Assembly: GCA_029582165.1 (NCBI GenBank)
Contig: CM055890.1
Span: 3,576,044-3,640,043 of the forward strand
From: Portulaca oleracea
Taxonomy: Eukaryota; Streptophyta; Magnoliopsida; Caryophyllales; Portulacaceae
Length of the DNA: 64,000 bases
Direction: 5' to 3'
Of the stretch, positions 33,822 through 45,463 are shown piece by piece; position 1 is the first letter of the stretch, and each line of letters opens with the position of its first letter. A program made the position numbers and the translations under genes. The notes under the pieces are model-generated. The model searched no databases, was not told the DNA's origin, and was given only the letters and a program-made list of their open reading frames with translations.

Positions 33822-34453
33822 TGATGTATTACCGGATCAAGAAAGGTTCTTCCCCTACCTCACGTCAACCCTCATCAAATCACCATCCAAGATTCATCAA
33901 TCTTTCCCTCTTCCCCGTTGAAGATTCACTGTTTCTTGAACCTTGAAACCACAAAAGTCCTCACGAAAAAATAGCCTCCACAAAACCTCCCTTTTCACGA
34001 GAACCTCCCCTCTCTTTCCACCTTAATCTCGTGAACCACCCCATCTCCTTGTTTGGTTACACGTGTTTCATGTATCATCGGAATTAAGAACCTTTCTTGA
34101 TCCGGTAATACATCAAAAGTGGTATCAGAGCTCTAGGTTACGTTTTTGGTTGACACTCAACACTAACCTAGAGCTCTGATACCACCTTTGATGTATTACT
34201 GGATCAAGAAAGGTTCTTAATTCTGATTATACATGAAACACGTGTAACCAAACAAGGAGATGGGGTGGTTTACGAGATTAAGGTGGAAAGAGAGAGGAGG
34301 TTCTCGCGAAAAGGGAGGTTTTATGGAGGCTATTTTGTCGTGAGGACTTTTGTGGTTTCGAGATTCAAGAAAGAGTGAATCTTGAACAGGGAAGAGGGAA
34401 AGATTGATGAATCTTGGATGGTGATTTGATAAGGGTTGACGTGAGGTAGGGGA
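33822..34453. repeat. Palindromic duplication of LTR end plus PBS
   Basis: The first 30 bases of the LTR (33822-33851) are followed by an inverted LTR segment, PBS and leader (33852-34140), a 23-base loop (34141-34163) and then the same leader, PBS and LTR in normal direction (34164 onward). The arms are ~289 bases each, nearly perfect reverse complements (33852-34140 against 34164-34453). Three PBS copies result. Confidence 0.85.
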
Positions 34454-35041
34454 AGAGAGTGAGAGGGGATTGGCGTTGGGTTTGATGGAGATGGAGAGAG
34501 TAATAGGTTGTTGGAGGAGAGAGAGAGAGTTTGTTGGGAGGTGGTTATGGAGAGAGAAAAGAGAGGAGGTGGTATTTTATGCGAGGAGAAGAGGGAGGAC
34601 GTTTGTGAGTGGTAAAGGAGGAGAGGAGGTGGCATTGGGATGAAGAGATAAGAGGTAGGGTTTGTTGTGTCTTAACAATATTGATAGAAAGACAACAATG
34701 TAATTACCTTAACTATATTGATAGAAAGGTAAGAACGGATAGAACTAGGTTTCTAACTTGAATCCACAAGATAGACAACCTAGGGCTAACTTGATCTAGA
34801 CCACAATCTAGGAGCAAGCTCTTCCTAACCACTTGGGTGTCATGCCCAGATTCAATAGAAGAAAAGGGGTGAGAGTTTATCCAAACACTCGAGAGAAAGC
34901 TAAAAGCTAAATTGATTTCATAATTCAAGGTAGTGTGTTTGCCTTGAGAGGCTACAATCCTATTTATACTAGGAGAGTCCTTAAGGGACTAGAACTCCTA
35001 CTTGGCGTGCAAGACAAGCTATCTAACCTTAGGAGACTCTA
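34189..35041 (-). repeat. 5' LTR of the second CRM-like element, truncated
   Basis: Matches 29879-30738 with few differences (for example TTCATTCCGATGATACAT against TTAATTCTGATTATACAT near the start). It stops at ~35041, after ~853 of 1493 bases, where it meets a truncated copia LTR. Confidence 0.85.
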
Positions 35042-35048
35042 TCTTCTA

Positions 35049-35969
35049 GGATTCAATTTCGTAGTATGTTACCGCCTAGAGTTCTCCAACTTCTAGGATT
35101 GAATCTCGAGCTTTTATTAGGATGAACCGTAGACAATCTTAAAGCGTCCTCTACTCTCAAAATCTAACCCACCACTTAATATCGCCTCTTAGTTAAGTGT
35201 GGGAGGAATCAACCTCTCAACTCCTAGTTCTCACCCTAATACTCTTGGCTCAATTAATGAAGGGAAATTTAATACAATATTTTTGTGATTTCACAAACAA
35301 TAGTAGGAAACAATAATGCTCAAGTGAGATATATGTTTGTGTCTTGTTTTCTTCAATGATCAAGACTCCTTGTATTAATAGTATGATAGTCGAAGGACCA
35401 AACTTGGAAAAATCTTGATCAATCACAACACAATCCTCATAAGGATGACTATATGATCCTCTTGATTCTCTTGTTAATCATAGAAACTCTTCCACCTTCT
35501 TCCTTTTTGATATATTGCCAAAGAAGAATTAAGCTATAATGTACATGGAATAAGGCAAGATAATTAATATCAAAAAGCTTTGGCGAAAAATGGAAGTTTG
35601 TACGTGCAGTATAATATGATTTGCAATTCACAAGATCAGAATATTGGAGGCAATCACGTACACCACTATTTGCTATGTACATGGACAATTAATATTTCTA
35701 TCATTAATATTGATACGTATGTCGACATAATATAGCTATGTTATTCAAGATTCTCATAAAATATATTTTGCATCAATCAAATATATTGTATCTATAGAAA
35801 TATGAATTTGATATTCACTATAATCTTGAAGGATTTAAAAAATCATAACAATCAAGTTTATATTTTGTCTCTCTTAATAACTTGATGTGTATTTAAATAA
35901 TTCACATATATATATTCTTTTTGTCTTACATCAAAATAAGATCAATTATATGTTAGTTATAACTCAACA
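35049..35969 (-). repeat. 3' LTR of the copia element, left-truncated
   Basis: Aligns with 48200-49190 (for example AAACTTGGAAAAATCTTGAT and CATAACAATCAAGTTTATAT in both). Ends in ACTCAACA next to the PPT. The first ~120 bases are missing at the junction with the neighbouring gypsy LTR. Confidence 0.88.
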
Positions 35970-36387
35970 ATCTCCCCTTTTTTTTTAATGTGAGACAAAA
36001 CTCCTTTAACTTATCTAATTTATATGTCTCTCCCCTTTTTTTTTATTACATCATAAAGATATTGTCAAATAATATTGCTAATTATCATAAAACGACTAAG
36101 ATAGTTTCTCCCCCTTAAAAAAAGTTTGAAAAAGAATTTTGTTTTAAAAAAGTAAACCATATTAATTATAAAACTCAAGTGATTCCAAGTCAAAAAGAAA
36201 AAAAAAAACTCAAGTGAATCAACAATTCGGGAAGGTTAAACCTTAATGGCTTCACCAAAAAATAACAGTTAAAACATGAAACTTTTATTATCGGAATATC
36301 GGATTGAGATAAATTAGACAACCGACAAAGAAAAATATTTTAACATGATTAATGGAAGACTCCCCCTTAATAAGTGCATTCATATAA
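35970..36387 (-). other. Copia internal region with four polypurine tracts
   Basis: On the minus strand, purine tracts of the form A-run then GGGGAGA occur at ~35971-35986, ~36032-36051, ~36107-36122 and ~36360-36369. The first abuts the LTR and is the working PPT. Repeated PPT-like tracts before the 3' LTR are known in SIRE-type elements. No coding sequence. Confidence 0.7.
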
Positions 36388-39300
36388 TGTAACGCCCCGA
36401 AAATTCAATTCTAAACTTAACGATCAAAATTAAACGTTGACTAACATTAACAGCGGAAGTCTCATTTTTTTTTCTTTTTACTCATTTTATTTACTTGGGC
36501 GTTACTGTCGTACCTCCGAAGAGATACAAGGCAAGAAGGGGAAACTAACAACAAGCGATAACTGTTTACTTCAATTTAACAACGAAAAGAACTTCGAATT
36601 CTAGAACAACATAAACTCAACATTACTAAACTTCAAGTCTAAACATAAATTAAACATTATTCTCAAAACATCCAACTCCAACGTCCTCACTTCTATTGCC
36701 CGTCGCCATAACATAATTGATCTTCACCTGAAAACAAAACATTCACAACATGAGGGGAGAAACCTCAATAATGTCTACCCCTAACTGTCAAAACAGTTCA
36801 AAGTTAATTTCAAACCATTTTAGCGGAGGGAAACAAGTCAAACCTTTTTACAACTCATTTGAAACCCAACCCAAAATAACCAGAGTTCAGAAATAACAAA
36901 ACTTATAAACCAACAGTACCAACTTCCAACTCAGAAAAACACAATGTTCCAAAAACCACAATTTCCCTTTTTAAACTCAGAATAAAAAATCAGAAATCAG
37001 AAACCATAGTAATCAGAAATCAGGAATAGAGTAATCAGAAATCAGAAATAGAGTAATAAGAAATCAGAAACAGAGTAAACTTTTCCTCATAAAATAGATC
37101 GAAATTTTATTATGCAGGCGAGATTTGCCTATCCCCATAATATCAGAATCAGAATAGGACCTCAGATCCTCAGAATCATAATGGATGGCCAGTCCCAGAA
37201 ACAGAATCAGATGTGCGCACAATCTCATAAATAATATCGGGACTCCCCGATCTCTTGATAACTCCCCTGCAGGAACAGATCCTGGTCTAGGGGTCGTTAC
37301 CTACAATCCGCTTATGGTTTCACTTTGATTATTAGTATCTTATGAATTAGCAAACATCAGACTTCAAACAAAACCCAACCCAGTTTCCAAAAATTGACAG
37401 AATAAATCTCAGAGTTTAAAAGACTGTCACGTTTTACTCAACTCAGAAAAATAACACACAGACATCCAAATCAGACAGTCTTACATTACAAAAAATCCCC
37501 GCGCAGGATGCAAGCTTCATAAAACAAATTAAAATCACAAAACAGATAAAAGGGCATCCCAAAGGGGATTAGGACATAGACATTACCTGAACAACTTCTC
37601 TTTACTGCAACAATTACACACGGGAGCTAACTATCGCATCGTCTCGCTCGGACCTAGAATTCGAATATAAACTTCCAAAATTAATATCTTCTCCGATAAT
37701 TAGTTACTCACGAATCCTACCCTACCCCAACCTTATCCTTCAATTAGCCATGTATTCAGCATAACTATTGTGAAAGCACTATCATCACAACACACATTTT
37801 CTAAAGGTAATATAATAAAAATCGAACAAGACATTTAAAACCATACTCGATATTAGTACTTTGATAATACTATTAACATAGAGTTTTGAATATAATATTC
37901 GTATTACCACATAACAACATGAAAACTTTATAAAAACTTTAACACCAAAGTATATGAAACTTTAATACCAAGACATATGAACCTTTGATACTAATAATGT
38001 GAAACTTTTAATACTAATAATATGAAACTTTCCGTAAACTTTATAATAATAATAATAATAATAACACGAAACCTTAATAATAATAATAACACGAAACTTT
38101 ATAATAATAACATGAACCTTTAAAATAATATGGAAACCTAATAACGTCATGAAAACTTTATAATAATAATTTAATAATACTATGTAACTTAATAAAATCA
38201 CGAATCTTAATAATAGTTTAGAAAAACTTAATATTAATAAGACGAAACATAATAAAATCACATAACTAAATAATAATTTATGAAACTTTAGTACTAATAT
38301 GAACTTAATAATTTTAATAGCAAAAAGTACTTATTAATAATATGAACTTCAAAATTTTAGTATGAACTTATAATGAAAAACTTGATACTAACATGAAATT
38401 TAGCAACAAGAACACTTACTAACAACATGAGACTAACTATGGATGTTTGAATCCACAATATCAAGCACAAACACATTCCAATCCAACCCTAAAACATGCT
38501 TTGATAACCAAAACCTATAATCACATTATCTAACACTCTACTACCTCCACATTACTCCTAGAATACAGAGACACAACCCATATCATACTTCACAACAATA
38601 CCACCCAAAAATATAGAGAGAGAAAAAGAGAGTTAGAGCACAAACAATGGGTCCAAGCAATGGCGCACAAGGTGGTCGGCGGCTAGGTGGTCGGAGTTCG
38701 GTGGTGAGTCGGCGGCGGCGACAGCAAGAGGGTCCCGGTGGTCGCCGGCAATACAGCAACAGGGCGGCACAACTGAGAGTCGAAATAAGGGTTCGAGAAG
38801 TCGTCGGAGCTGGACGTCGTCTTCGCCGGAGCTAAAGCGATGGCCATCGGTACTGGGGTGTCACCGGGGTTGATGGGAGGACGTCAGTGCAACGGCGATG
38901 GCTCGGGGTCGCGTCGCGTGGTGATGCTCGGCTGTGCAGAAACAAGGCACGAAGGGGGTTCGGTTGGTGCGTTTTAGCGGGTTTTGTGACGTGCTTGGGC
39001 GGTGGAGATGGCCGGAAATGGCTCGGTGGTGGTCGGAATAGGGCGGGGTGGCGGCCGACGTCGAAATGGGGGAGGAAGGAGGGTGGTTGATGATGGTGTA
39101 TTGGTGGGTGGTGTGGTGGTGCGTGGCCTCGGGGTGAAGTAGAGGGAGAAAGGAAGGAGAGAGAGAGGGAAGAGAGAGAGAATAATATTATAACAACTTT
39201 GCGGCTGAAGTAGAATTTTAGGGTATTTGTTTATTGGGTAGGGATCCAAATAGGGTATTTATAGAGGGAGAAAAATTAGGATAAAATTAGTACAAATTAA

Positions 39301-39564
39301 ACCTAGGTGTTAGTAACACCCTTCCAAAATTAATCTTTTCCTAAAACAATACCTTTCCTTAAACAGTTTTTACAAACTGATCCCAATTAATTTTAACCGA
39401 TACCCAAAAAGTCTCTAACTGATATTCTTAAGACTCTAAAAATTCTAACGAACTCACTCGCGTTCCTAATAGCTCCGTGTGATAACAACTCATATAAACA
39501 AACGGAAAGTAACGCACGTCAGAAATTTTAACGGTAACACAATAGCATTTTTCGGGGTTTTACA
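36388..39564 (-). mobile_element. Solo LTR of a Tekay-like gypsy element (3177 bp)
   Basis: It begins TGTAACGCCCCG and ends CGGGGTTTTACA, and is flanked by a perfect 5-bp target duplication TATAA (36383-36387 and 39565-39569). No internal region, PBS or PPT is present, so it arose by LTR-LTR recombination. Orientation is judged minus because its layout matches the Tekay LTR at 7667-11056 (GAGGGGAGAAACCTCAATAA near 36750 against GAGTGGGGAAACACTCAGTA near 8058, GC-rich patch at ~38640-39110). It contains an (AAT)n-rich stretch near 38040-38110. A 99-codon frame there and others in the GC-rich patch are not gene-like. Confidence 0.88.
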
Positions 39565-40887
39565 TATAAGTATATCAAACATCATGAGGAATCATATTAG
39601 GATGTCTAGTTCCTTTTGGAACCCAAATTTGAATAATTCTAGGTGTTGAAATTTTATTGTGACAATAATATGCATGATATCCATTTCTTAAACAATATTT
39701 GCATCTCGAACTTGATTTATGCGATGAATGTCTAAAGAAATTATTATAATTTATCCTCTTATTAGATGGATTGTATCCAACTCCTTTATTAAATGATGTT
39801 CATTGAATGCAAAGTAGTCTATCTAAATTCACTTGTTCTCTTGTAAATTTTAAAATTATTTGCTTTTTGGTTATCACATTTATTTGTAAGTCACATTTTT
39901 CTTTTTCATGTTTTTCTATCTTGTTGCGATAAATGTTATTTTCCTTTCCTACGGTGGAATTTTTTCATTCAACACTTGTATTATTCTTTTTAATTCTTTA
40001 AGTTTAGACAAGTGTTTTTCTTCTACTTTTGTGCACTCAATTAAAAATTCAATTAATTCACTTTTTGAATATTCAAGAAGAGGAGAGAGTTGTACCTCAT
40101 CCGAGCATTCGTACTTGGTTTCATCATTGTCCATACCTTCTTTGGCCATTAGACATAAGTTGATTGTATACTCCTCATCGCTATCATTGTTGCTTGAGTC
40201 GCTATCACTCCATGCGGCAACCATAGCTTTCTTTTTGACTTTTTTTATTTAATTTTTCGTATTCTTCCAACTTTTGAAGTAATGGGCAATCTTTTGTCAT
40301 ATGCCATGGCATACTACATCCATAACAAGAAACAGTATTATTATCATTTTTATTAGAGTTAAAGGACTTACCTTTAGGAGCTCTTTCACGTCTCTTTGAT
40401 GAGGATCCCTTGTGTTTCTTCATCCGGACTATCTTTTCGAGGCCTCGAACTAATGAGGCAAATGGATCATCATCATCTCCGTTTTCTTCTTCTTCTTTCT
40501 TCGGATGAGTCATCATTCTCTTTGGCGTCCTTGAGGGCAATACCGTTCTTGGTGGATACTTCTTTTTCTTCTTCGGTAAGATGTATCTCATGGGTAAGAA
40601 GTTTTCCCAAAAGATCATCTAATTCAACCTTCTTGAGATCTTGTGCTTCCTCTATAGCAGTAACTTTAGGACCCCATTTATTTTTGGGAAGGCACCGAAT
40701 CACTTTTCTCACCATTTCTTCGTTTGTGGATACTTTGCCAAGGGATTTTAGGTTGTTGGTGATGTCGGGTGAGCGTGTGAACATGTCTTTAATTGACTCA
40801 CTAGGCTCCATCTTGAACAACTCATATTGATGAACGTACATGTTCAACTTGGTTTCTCTTACTTGACTCGTACCTTCATAGGTCACC
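39565..40887 (-). pseudogene. Copia gag, central and C-terminal part
   Basis: Continues the gag begun at 48022 after the CRM-like insertion. From 40887 down: YEGTSQVRETKLNMYVHQYE, MEPSESIKDMFTR, LPKNKWGPKVTAIEEAQDL and ELDDLLGKLLTHE (UBN2 gag domain), a Lys/Glu-rich linker, the zinc knuckle CYGCSMPWHMTKDC, an acidic coiled-coil stretch and a second knuckle-like CKYCLRNGYHAYYC followed by IWVPKGTR near 39620. Frameshifts occur around 40500 and 40210. A 220-codon frame at 40473-41135 is this gag running by chance into antisense LTR sequence. Confidence 0.82.
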
Positions 40888-40892
40888 ACCAA

Positions 40893-42025
40893 TGATGGAG
40901 GTCCTCCATCGGAACCAGCATCAGGAGCAACAACGACCTCACCAACATAAACATTGAGGCCATCATCAACCACATCAAACACTGACATCCAAGAGTGCTT
41001 TATGATGGTCCAACAACTCATGAGGTCGTCCAACAACAGCAGCGCCATCACCAACAGCAGCAGCCAACCAGTGAGGCTATTTCTCAATTCCATATCTTTG
41101 GATTGAGGTCCCCACCAGTGCTTTGAAGACTTCACTTTAGAGCTGTTGAGGAGTTTCCAGCTCAGTGAAGATGTTTGCCAGTTCTGAGGTCCTCTATGAA
41201 GACATCACTTCTGGAACTGTTGAGGATATTCTAGTTCTGTGAGGTGATCCAGCATTGAGGTCCTCCCTGAAGACTCACTTCCAAGCTGTTGAGGCCATTT
41301 CCAGCTTGTGAGGTGATATAACCGTTTGTAATAAAGAAAACGCGTTTGTTGTCTTTTATTTTATTTTATTTTGATTTTTATTTTGATTTTATCCGGTTGT
41401 AATGAGCCTTATTTAGCTTACTAAGTTAGTTAAGTAGCTTAATGCGTAATTAGGGAGTATCTTGAGCAAGGGGAAACCCTTAATCATCCAGCTCAACCCT
41501 AGCTTTATATAGCTTGTAATCGACAACTTGAGGTCATTATCTATTAGTGAAATTAATAGCATTTTGAGTGCCTTGATTGAGCCTCTTGTTTGTGAGTGAC
41601 GTTAAACTCTCATCTCTGGTTAATTCTACTACAGTAGCAAGGATTTGGTAATCCTTATGGTGGGTGTAGAACTTGATAATCTCGATCGTGGTGTGCCTGT
41701 ATCCATTGAGGTCATCCAGCCCATTGCCCTTGATGTTCTAGCTGTGGTGGGTCTGTATCAGCTTGAGCCTTAAGACTATCTTGGTTACTGTTTGATTGTA
41801 AGTTTGTTCATCCAATCATCATTTTATCATCATCCATTTCATCCATTTGTTCATTGGTGTTCATACTCTGTTTTTGGAGGAGGTTGTAACTGATTGACTC
41901 TGTGAGGTCTGTTTTGGGGTACATTTGTGTTTGATTCTCTATTTTGAGGCCAGATTGTGTGTGAGTTGAGTTAATGTGGTGTACTGTGAGGTCAATACTC
42001 TGATCTTAGAACCTTGCATACATCA
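40893..42025 (+). repeat. 5' LTR of the CRM-like element (1133 bp)
   Basis: TGATGGAGGTCC to TTGCATACATCA. Its partner is 46559-47677. The copy near 41370 keeps GATTTTATCC where the partner has GATGTTCC, and near 41550 a ~13-base stretch is absent from the partner. Confidence 0.93.
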
Positions 42026-42029
42026 TAAT

Positions 42030-42041
42030 TGGTATCAGAGC
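42030..42041 (+). other. PBS of the CRM-like element
   Basis: TGGTATCAGAGC, initiator tRNA-Met type, four bases after the LTR end. Confidence 0.93.
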
Positions 42042-42091
42042 TGAGTTTCATCTTAGAGGAGGGTCTGTTTGTGTTATTTGTGTTGTTGATA

Positions 42092-43808
42092 ATGTCGGGC
42101 TGTAGTAAAACATCTCAGGAAGTAGGAGAACAAGCCTTGAGGGAGAAGGAGGAAATGGAGGGGAGAATGAAAATTATAAGTGAACAGTTGCAATATTATA
42201 TGAGGTTGCACAGGAGAGAGATGAATAGAGAATCTGATAGGGAGTCTGAAGAAGAAGAAGAGGAGAACCCTTTTAGTGGATCTGGAGGAGGAGGAAGACC
42301 TAGGCATCACAGAAGAAGGAGGTATGTAAGGAGATCACCTAGGAGTAGTGTTAGTGAATCCAGGAGTAGGAGTGAGAGGGAAAATAGAAGAGTTGAGAAA
42401 TTGGATTTCAAAATAGATATTCCCGAATTTGGAGGAGAGTTGGATCCTGATGTATTTTTGGATTGGTTGCAAACAGTGGAGAGAGTGTTTGATTTGAGGG
42501 AGTTGTCTGATGAGAACAAGGTGAAGTTGGTTGCATTGAAACTGAGGAAATATGCATCTATATGGTGGAACAACTTGCAAAGAAGGAGAGAAGACATCAA
42601 TGAACCTAAAGTCAATACATGGGTTGAAATGAGGCAGAAGCTCAAGGAGAAGTTCTTACCTGAAAGTTACATGAAGGAGATTTATTTCAAGCTTCAACAC
42701 TTGGTCCAGGGTAGCAAATCTGTTGAGGAGTATACCAAGGAGTTCGAGCATCTACTGTGGAAGTGTAACATGAAGGAAAATGAGGTGCAGACATATGTGA
42801 GGTATCTTGCAGGGTTGAATGAAAGCATCACAAATGTGATTGAGCTTCAGTGTATAATTCACTTGATGAGCTGAGTTCTTTGGCTCATAAGGTGGAACAA
42901 CAGAAGAAGGCCCAAAGGAAAGAGTATGGAAGAAAGAATCCAGCCAAAACCTGTCCTCAAACCAAATCAGACCACTACCATAAATCCCATAACCCACCTC
43001 AAAGAACCTATCCATCCCCACAACCACAAACAAGATATCCAGCCCCTAAACCACCTCAAACACAATCCCAAAATCCCCCACAAAAAACCTCAGTCCCTAC
43101 CAATCGACCATTCCCTGAGAGGAGGTGCTTTAGATGTCAAGGTCTTGGACATCTCGCCTCAGAATGTCCAAACAGAAGAGCAGTGACCTTAGCAGAATAT
43201 CAAGCAGCATTGTTTGTTGAACCTGAGTCAGTTGTTGAGGAGGAACAGTTTGATGAACCTGAAGGAGATCCTGTGTATGATGAAGAGGAAGTTGAGGCCA
43301 GACCTGATGAAGGTGAAATGTTGGTGATCAGGAGGGTCCTTAGCAGTACAACTGTTGATGAGGAAGCTGAGCAGAGGGAGAATATTTTTCACACTCGGTG
43401 CACTATTCATGGGAAGATCTGTTCATTGATTATTGATGGAGGTAGCTGTACCAATGCAGCCTCACAGACTATGGTGCAAAAGCTGAATTTGCAAACCTGT
43501 CCTCATCCAGCACCTTACACCATCCAATGGTTGAGTCAAAGCAGAGGTATCAAAATCTCATCTAGATGCCTTGTGAATTTTTCAATTGGTTCTGTTTATA
43601 AAGATGAAGTGTGGTGTGATGTTATACCTATGGATGCATGTCATTTATTGTTGGGGAGACCTTGGTTGTTTGATAGAACTGTTAACCATGATGGAAGAGC
43701 CAATACATATTCCCTTAACCTGAACCACAAGAAAATTGTTCTCACCCCACTTAAACCATCCCAGCTAAAAGAACCCAGAACCTCATTGTTGAACCATCCC
43801 TTGATGTG
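42092..43808 (+). pseudogene. Gag and protease of the CRM-like element, frameshifted
   Basis: The ATG at 42092 is the first after the PBS in the gag frame. Order: Glu-rich helix, acidic run and Arg/Ser-rich patch (RRRRYVRRSPRSS), gag core (FKIDIPEFGGELDPDVFLDW, KLRKYASIWWNNL, YTKEFEHLLWKCNM). At ~42851 (after IELQ) a one-base shift moves the frame; the continuation reads YNSLDELSSLAHKVEQQKK, a Pro/Gln-rich linker, zinc knuckle CFRCQGLGHLASEC, then protease CTIHGKICSLIIDGGSCTNA (catalytic DGG intact) and LLGRPWLFDR. The frame ends at 43807-43809, with recognisable but broken sequence to ~44056. Confidence 0.9.
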
Positions 43809-44056
43809 ATCTTACCAGCTGAATATCATGAGTTCTGTGAACAGAAGGAGTTACTTTTGCTTGATCTTGATGAAGAACTAGCTAACAAAATGAGCCAGCC
43901 CCACAAAATAGCCATCCTTTATTCCAACCCATCCTAAACCAGTACCTACATGTTCTTCCAGAGGAAATGCCACCAGGTTTACCCCCTAAAAGAGACATCT
44001 AACATAAAATTGACCTTTTCCCAGGATCTATCCTACCAAAGAAACCAGCCTATAGA

Positions 44057-45463
44057 ATGACCTCAGCTGAAACCAATGAGATCCAGAGGCAAGTTGATGA
44101 GTTGTTGGAGAAAGGGATGATCAGAGAGAGCTTGAGCCCTTGTGCAGTGCCATCTTTGTTGGTTCCTAAGAAAGATGGAAGTCAGAGGATGTGTATTGAT
44201 TGTAGAGCCATCAACAAAATTACTATCAAGTATAGATATCCTATTCCAAGACTTAAGGATATGCTTGATGAGCTCCATGGCTCAACTTTGTTTTCAAAGA
44301 TTGATTTGAGGAGTGGATATTACCAGATCAGAATTTATGAGGGAGATGAGTGGAAGACAGCCTTTAAGACTAAGGGAGGTCTGTATGAGTGGTTAGTCAT
44401 GCCTTTTGGTTTGACAAATGCACCTTCAACATTTATGAGACTTATGAACCAAGTTTTGAAACCTTTGATTGGGAAGTGTGTTGTTGTTTATTTTGATGAT
44501 ATACTCATTTATAGCCAGTCTGAAGAGGATCATGTGAAACACTTGAGGAGTGTTATGGAGATCTTGAGTAGAGAGCAGTTGTATGGGAACCTCAAGAAGT
44601 GTCAATTCTTCACCAGCCATGTTATTATTCCTTGGTTATATTGTGACATCAGAGGGTATTCAAGTGGATGAAGAGAAGGTTAAAGCCATCAGAGAGTGGC
44701 CAGTTCCTACATCAATTCAGCAAATCAGAAGTTTTCATGGGTTAGCATCTTTTTACAGGAGGTTTGTGAGGAACTTCAGCACTATTTTAGCTCCTATGAC
44801 TGAATTAGTGAAGGGGAAGAGCTTTACTTGGACACCAGCTGCACATAAAGCTTTTGAGGAGGTCAAGAGACAGTTAACCTCAGCACCAGTTTTGGCATTA
44901 CCTTGTTTTGCGAAAGTCTTTGAAGTGGAATGTGATGCCTCAGGCGTGGGCATTGGAGCAGTGTTGACTTAAGAAGGAAAACCAGTAGCTTATTTCAGTG
45001 AGAAACTCAATGAGGCCAAGAGGAAGTACAGTACATATGATAAGGAGTTCTATGCCATCATTAGAGCTTTGCAACATTGGAGACATTATCTGATTGGAGC
45101 TGAATTCATTATGCACAGTGATCATAAGGCCCTCAAATTCATTCAGGGGCAGCATAAACTCAACACTAGGCATACTACTTGGGTGGAGTTCATGCAGCAA
45201 TTTCATTTTGTGATCCATCATAAATCTGGGAAGCTTAACAAAGGAGCTGATGCATTGTCCATGAGGTATTTGTTGTTACAAGTTTTGGATGCTAGAGTGC
45301 TTGGTTTTGAACAGTTGAAAGCTTTGTATGAGAATGATGAAGATTTCGGAGAGTTGTACCAGAAATGTCAGGGACATCCTCAAAGTCTATACCACATAGA
45401 CCAGGGATATTTTTCAAAGGAACAAGGTTATGTCTTCCACGGAGGAGTTTTAGAGAGTTGTTG
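44057..45463 (+). pseudogene. Reverse transcriptase and RNase H of the CRM-like element
   Basis: RT motifs: [20 protein letters not shown] (CIDC rather than the usual CIDY), [29 protein letters not shown] and the intact catalytic [12 protein letters not shown] frameshift near 44620 moves to [13 protein letters not shown] and [13 protein letters not shown]. RNase H follows with [15 protein letters not shown], then an in-frame TAA (44970-44972) where a Gln codon is expected, then PVAYFSEKLNEAKRKYSTYDKEFYAI and MHSDHKALKFI. It ends at 45462-45464 after VFHGGVLESC, again by frameshift into integrase. Confidence 0.9.

Noticed and set aside
38647..39249. GC-rich open frames in the solo LTR as a gene
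   Set aside because: The patch corresponds to the GC-rich zone of Tekay-type LTRs, with frames open on both strands from composition.
40473..41135. 220-codon minus-strand frame as a distinct protein
   Set aside because: Its C-terminal half is copia gag; its N-terminal half is antisense of the CRM-like LTR, and the same antisense frame recurs at 46544-46759 in the other LTR. A chance read-through created by the insertion.
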